Source of the DNA: TK10-74A sp965217625
GTDB lineage: Bacteria; Chloroflexota; Dehalococcoidia; Bin125
Direction: 5' to 3'
NCBI GenBank assembly: GCA_965217625.1
Contig: OZ244557.1
Span: 1,984,001 to 2,048,000 of the forward strand
DNA length: 64,000 bases
The notes beneath the pieces were generated by a model. That model was not told where the DNA came from. It did not search any database and saw nothing but the letters and a program-made list of their open reading frames with translations. Positions 60,644 through 64,000 of this stretch are shown piece after piece. How positions within the stretch are numbered: the stretch's first letter is position 1; each line of letters starts with the position of its first letter. Made by a program: the position numbers and the translations under genes.

Positions 60644-63592
60644 CTAGCCCAGATCGGCGCGGCGCTCGCGCAGGCCGTCGAGCCGCTGCTCGAGTTCGCG
60701 CAGCCGCTCCCGCTCCCGCGCGACGACCGCCGCCGGCGCCTTGGACGTGAAGCCCTGGTTGGAGAGCTTGCCCTGCAGGCGGGCCCCATGCTGCGTCGCC
60801 TCGGCGATCTGCTTGTCGAGGCGGGCCCGCTCCCGCCCCAGATCGACCAGCCCCCCCAGCGGCAGGACGACCTGGGCGTGGTCGAGCACCTGCGTGACGA
60901 CCTGCGCGTCCGGGGCCTCGGCGCGGGTGTTCACGACGTGCAGCGGGCGCGCCCGCGCCAGCGCCTCGATCACCGCGGCGCGGTCGCGGAGCGGTCCCGC
61001 GTCGTCGTCCTGTGGGCCGGCGACGATGTAGGCCTCGATCCAGCGCGGCGCCTCGACGCCGCGATCGGCGCGCACCTGCCGGATCGCCCGCACGACCTCC
61101 TGCACGGCCGCGAAGCCGCGCTCGGCGGTAGCGTCGGCAGCGGCCTCGCCGACCGCAGGGGCGGCGGGCCGGGGGTAGGCCGCGATGATCAGGGCCGGGC
61201 CGTCCTCGCCGGCCAGATGCGACCGCAGTCGCTGCCAGATCGCCTCGGTGGCGAAGGGCAGGAAGGGGTGCAGCAGGCGCAGGCCCTGGTCGAGCACGTG
61301 CGCCAGCACGCCCAGCGGGGTGTCGTCGCCGGCGCGCAGCCGCACCTTGCTGGCCTCGACGTACCAGTCGAAGAAGTCGCCCCAGAGGAAGTCGCTGATG
61401 CGCCGCCCGGCCTCGCCGAGCTGGAACTGGCCCAGCAGGCCGTCGACGCCGGCGGTCAGGCCGGCCAGCCGGGAGAGGATCCAGCGGTCCTCGAGCGCCA
61501 GCGACGGATCGCCGGCCGCCGTGCGCGGCGCGACGACGCGGTCGCCCAGCTCGCCCAGCACGAAGCGCGCGCCGTTCCACAGCTTGTTGACGAAGTTGCG
61601 GGCGCCCTGCAGGCGCTCGTCGGTCAGGCGCATGTCGTTGCCGGGGGTCGAGCCGGTGGCCAGCGTGAAGCGCAGCGCGTCGGTGCCGAACTGATCGCTG
61701 ACGTCCAGCGGGTCGACGCCGTTGCCCAGGCTCTTGCTCATCTTGCGGCCCTGGGCGTCGCGCACGAGGCCGTGCAGGTAGACCGTGCGGAAGGGCGGCA
61801 CGCCGTCCATGTTGTGGCAGCCCAGCATCACCATGCGCGCGACCCAGAAGAAGAGGATGTCGTAGCCGGTCTCCATCACGCTGCCGGGATAGAAGCGCGC
61901 CAGGTCGTCGCTGGGCTGGGGCCAGCCGAGCGTCGAGTGGGGCCAGAGCCCGCTGCTGAACCAGGTGTCGAGCACGTCCGGGTCCTGCACCAGCGGACCC
62001 CGGCCGCAGCGCCCGCAGCCGTCGGAGGCGGGCTCCTCGGCGGCGACGATCGGCGTCACGTCGCGCCCGACCGTCAGCTCCGTCGTCAGCGCCGCGATGC
62101 GCTCCCAGGGCAGCCCGGCGGCGGCGATCGCGGCGGCGGCGCCCGACCACTGCGCGCCCGCGCCGCTCTCTTCCAGCCCGGCGCCGCCCCCCGGCAGGCT
62201 GGACCGCGGCACGCTGACCTGGATGGCGGCCCCGTCGCAGCGCAGGCAGTACCAGGCCGGGATGCGATGCCCCCACCAGAGCTGGCGGCTGATGCACCAG
62301 GGCCGGATGTTGTCCATCCATTGCAGGTAGACCTTCGCGAAGCGCTCGGGCACGATGCGCACCTCGCCCTCGCGCACGACGGCGGCCGCCTTGGCGGCCA
62401 GCTCCTCCACGTCGACGAACCACTGATTGCTGATCAGCGGCTCCACGACGGTGCCGCAGCGCTGGCAGTGCCCCACGCTGTGCTCGTGCGCTTCCGTCCG
62501 CACCAGGTGACCGGCCGCCTCCAGATCGGCGGCGGCCCGCTCGCGGGCGACGTCGCGGTCCAGGCCCTCGTAGGGGCCGGACTCCGGGGTCATCGTGCCG
62601 TCCCAGTCGATCACGCTGATCGCCGGCAGACCGTGCCGCTCGCCGATCTCGAAGTCCAGCATGTCGTGGCCGGGGGTGATCTTGAGCGCCCCGGTGCCGA
62701 AGCCGATCTCCACGGCGGCGTCGGCGACGACCGGGATCGCGCGGTCGATGCCGGGGATCGGGACCATGACGCGCCGGCCGATCAGGTCGCGCCAGCGATC
62801 GTCGTCGGGGTTCACGGCCACGGCGACGTCGGCGGGGATCGTCTCGGGCCGCGTCGTCGCGATCACGATGCCGCCCTCGCCGCCCGCGTCACCGGCGCCG
62901 TCGTGGTCTTGGAAGGGGTAGCGCACGTACCAGAGCTGCCCGGGCTCCTCCTCGTACTCCACCTCGAGGTCGGAGAGCGCCGTGCGGCAGCTGGGGCACC
63001 AGTTGATGATGCGGTGGCCGCGGTAGACCTTGCCGCCCGCGTGGAGGTCGCGGAAAGTCGTGCGCACCGCCTGCTGCGGGCCGGGGTCGAGCGTGAAGAC
63101 CTCGCGCTCCCAGTCGCACGACATGCCCAGCCGCCGCTGCTGGTCGGCGATGCGCCCGCGGTAGCGCGCGACCCATTCCCAGACGCGCTCCAGGAAGGCC
63201 TCGCGGCCGACGTCGTGGCGGCTCAGCCCCTGCTTCGCGATGTCGGCCTCGACGACGTTCTGCGTCGCGATGCCGGCGTGGTCGACGCCGGGCAGCAGCA
63301 GCGCCGCGTCGCCGCGCATGCGCCGCCAGCGGATCAGGATGTCCTCGATCGTCGTGGTCAGGGCGTGGCCCAGATGCAGCGCCCCGGTCACGTTGGGCGG
63401 CGGCACGATGATGCAGTAGGGCTGTCCGTCGGGATGGCGGGCCGCCGGACGGAAGTAGCCGCCCGACTCCCACATCGCGTAGATCGGCGCCTCGACGGCG
63501 GCCGGGTCGTAGGTCTTGGGGAGGGCGCTGATCGGGGGCGCGCCGACCGGGGCCGCGGGCGATCGGGGGCTGGAGGGGGCGGTGTCGCTCAC
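60644..63592 (-). CDS. valS: Valyl-tRNA synthetase
   Basis: ValRS charges tRNA-Val and edits threonine. The start is GTG and the length 982 residues. The HIGH region is PPPNVTGALHLGH (HLGH at 73-76); GRKMSKSLGNGVDP is the second signature. The CP1 editing domain has TTRPETIPADVAVAVNP and GTGALKITPGHDMLDFEI. Zinc-type Cys pairs occur in NWCPSCRTAL, CQRCG and CGRCG. The C-terminal coiled coil (ERARLDKQI; ERERLRELEQRL) is complete. An Ala/Gly/Ser-rich insert lies after the CLRCDG pair. It ends just before the nuo promoter. Confidence 0.97.
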   Translation of the reverse strand: MSDTAPSSPRSPAAPVGAPPISALPKTYDPAAVEAPIYAMWESGGYFRPAARHPDGQPYCIIVPPPNVTGALHLGHALTTTIEDILIRWRRMRGDAALLLPGVDHAGIATQNVVEADIAKQGLSRHDVGREAFLERVWEWVARYRGRIADQQRRLGMSCDWEREVFTLDPGPQQAVRTTFRDLHAGGKVYRGHRIINWCPSCRTALSDLEVEYEEEPGQLWYVRYPFQDHDGAGDAGGEGGIVIATTRPETIPADVAVAVNPDDDRWRDLIGRRVMVPIPGIDRAIPVVADAAVEIGFGTGALKITPGHDMLDFEIGERHGLPAISVIDWDGTMTPESGPYEGLDRDVARERAAADLEAAGHLVRTEAHEHSVGHCQRCGTVVEPLISNQWFVDVEELAAKAAAVVREGEVRIVPERFAKVYLQWMDNIRPWCISRQLWWGHRIPAWYCLRCDGAAIQVSVPRSSLPGGGAGLEESGAGAQWSGAAAAIAAAGLPWERIAALTTELTVGRDVTPIVAAEEPASDGCGRCGRGPLVQDPDVLDTWFSSGLWPHSTLGWPQPSDDLARFYPGSVMETGYDILFFWVARMVMLGCHNMDGVPPFRTVYLHGLVRDAQGRKMSKSLGNGVDPLDVSDQFGTDALRFTLATGSTPGNDMRLTDERLQGARNFVNKLWNGARFVLGELGDRVVAPRTAAGDPSLALEDRWILSRLAGLTAGVDGLLGQFQLGEAGRRISDFLWGDFFDWYVEASKVRLRAGDDTPLGVLAHVLDQGLRLLHPFLPFATEAIWQRLRSHLAGEDGPALIIAAYPRPAAPAVGEAAADATAERGFAAVQEVVRAIRQVRADRGVEAPRWIEAYIVAGPQDDDAGPLRDRAAVIEALARARPLHVVNTRAEAPDAQVVTQVLDHAQVVLPLGGLVDLGRERARLDKQIAEATQHGARLQGKLSNQGFTSKAPAAVVARERERLRELEQRLDGLRERRADLG

Positions 63593-63640
63593 TGGGGCTC
63601 CGCTGCTGTCGCTGCTGGGGGGATGGGGACGGCCGGGGTC

Positions 63641-64000
63641 TCAGGCGACCGGCACGGCGACGCCGTCGATGATGGCGGCCGGCGCCTGGGCGTCCGATGC
63701 GGGCTGACGGCTGCGCTTGAGCTCCTCCAGCGCGTTGAGCCGCTGCAGGCCGCGACGCGTGTCACTCGCCACGCGGGCCGGATCCTGCGCGGCCAGGCGG
63801 CGCTTGAAGAGCCAGTAGGTGAACTCCTTCAGCTCCGACAGGCTGATGCGGTCCAGCATCGCGCGGCCGGTGGCGGTGCGGAAGTCGCGGATCAGGTCCG
63901 CGCGGGCGGCGCCGTAGATGCGCTGGAACGCGTCGTCCTCGTGGGTGGCGTCACGCCGGAACGTGGCGTTGCCGCGCTCCTTGCGCACCTCCTCCTCGAC
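63641..64000 (-). CDS. Unrecognised protein, C-terminal part, cut by window end
   Basis: The reading frame runs from the window edge to the stop at 63641, at least 119 residues. It reads VRKERGNATFRRDATHEDD, then DAFQRIYGAARADLIRDF and LSELKEFTYWLFKRRLA, ending AAIIDGVAVPVA. It is charged and mostly helical. A GTG at 63988 has GAGGAGG almost touching it, too close for a good start, so I think the gene continues outside. I do not recognise the family. Confidence 0.55.
   Translation of the reverse strand, partial: VEEEVRKERGNATFRRDATHEDDAFQRIYGAARADLIRDFRTATGRAMLDRISLSELKEFTYWLFKRRLAAQDPARVASDTRRGLQRLNALEELKRSRQPASDAQAPAAIIDGVAVPVA

Overview
The window is a stretch of high-GC bacterial chromosome (roughly 70% or more GC by eye), packed with housekeeping genes. 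It has no rRNA, no CRISPR array, and no transposase or integrase that I could recognise. Gene content and order suggest a deep-branching, high-GC, aerobic bacterium. A member of the Chloroflexota fits best, but this is an inference from gene content and not proven. Supporting signs are many GTG starts, an LLM-class (F420-type) oxidoreductase, a complex I operon without the NADH-dehydrogenase module, two glutamine synthetases, and palindromic repeats built on C5TCTCC/GGAGAG5. Genes for peptidoglycan metabolism (lysA, alr, a lytic transglycosylase) argue for a normal cell wall.

Layout. 1-3.3 kb (minus): tRNA-Thr/Tyr/Thr, tuf, rpmG, secE, nusG, an order also known from Escherichia coli, with a clear promoter in front. 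3.4-8.2 kb (minus): a PIN/TRAM-ispD-ispF-cysE-cysS run headed by a promoter and a leader hairpin. 8.3-12.2 kb (plus): a radical SAM protein, a DinB protein and an MFS transporter. 12.1-15.1 kb: two nearly identical amidases produced by a tandem duplication that also copied the end of the MFS gene. 15.2-18.4 kb (minus): glutamate dehydrogenase, an M16 peptidase and a metallo-beta-lactamase-fold hydrolase. 18.7-22.4 kb (plus): lysA-holB-ricT, overlapping by ATGA junctions. 22.5-29.1 kb (minus): rpmH-rnpA-yidD-lipoprotein-yidC-jag-parA-parB-ridA, the origin-proximal block of many bacteria. It carries a perfect parS site inside yidD, but dnaA and oriC were not seen.

29.2-44.1 kb is mixed: a lytic transglycosylase, alr, small enzymes, an ArsS-like radical SAM protein, an orphan HigA-like antitoxin, a HicAB module with a perfect 22-bp palindrome on its start codon, an unusual crotonase, lipA, and a response regulator with a degenerate receiver. 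44.1-47.3 kb is the most accessory-looking part. A Tat-exported solute-binding lipoprotein with a roughly 205-residue alanine-rich stalk is flanked by palindromic repeats. Its promoter appears to hold a run of 16 C between -35 and -10. 47.4-50.2 kb (plus): two glutamine synthetases. 50.2-60.6 kb (minus): nuoABCDHJKLMN without nuoE, F, G or I, driven by a TTGACA-17-TACGAT promoter. 60.6-64 kb (minus): valS and the end of an unrecognised gene.

The clearest things to follow up are the poly-C promoter and stalked lipoprotein, the amidase duplication with its captured MFS tail, the iteron-like repeats between rpmH and rnpA, the complex I operon lacking NuoI together with the repeat-bearing tail on NuoC, and the leader elements in front of the isoprenoid/cysteine gene run.
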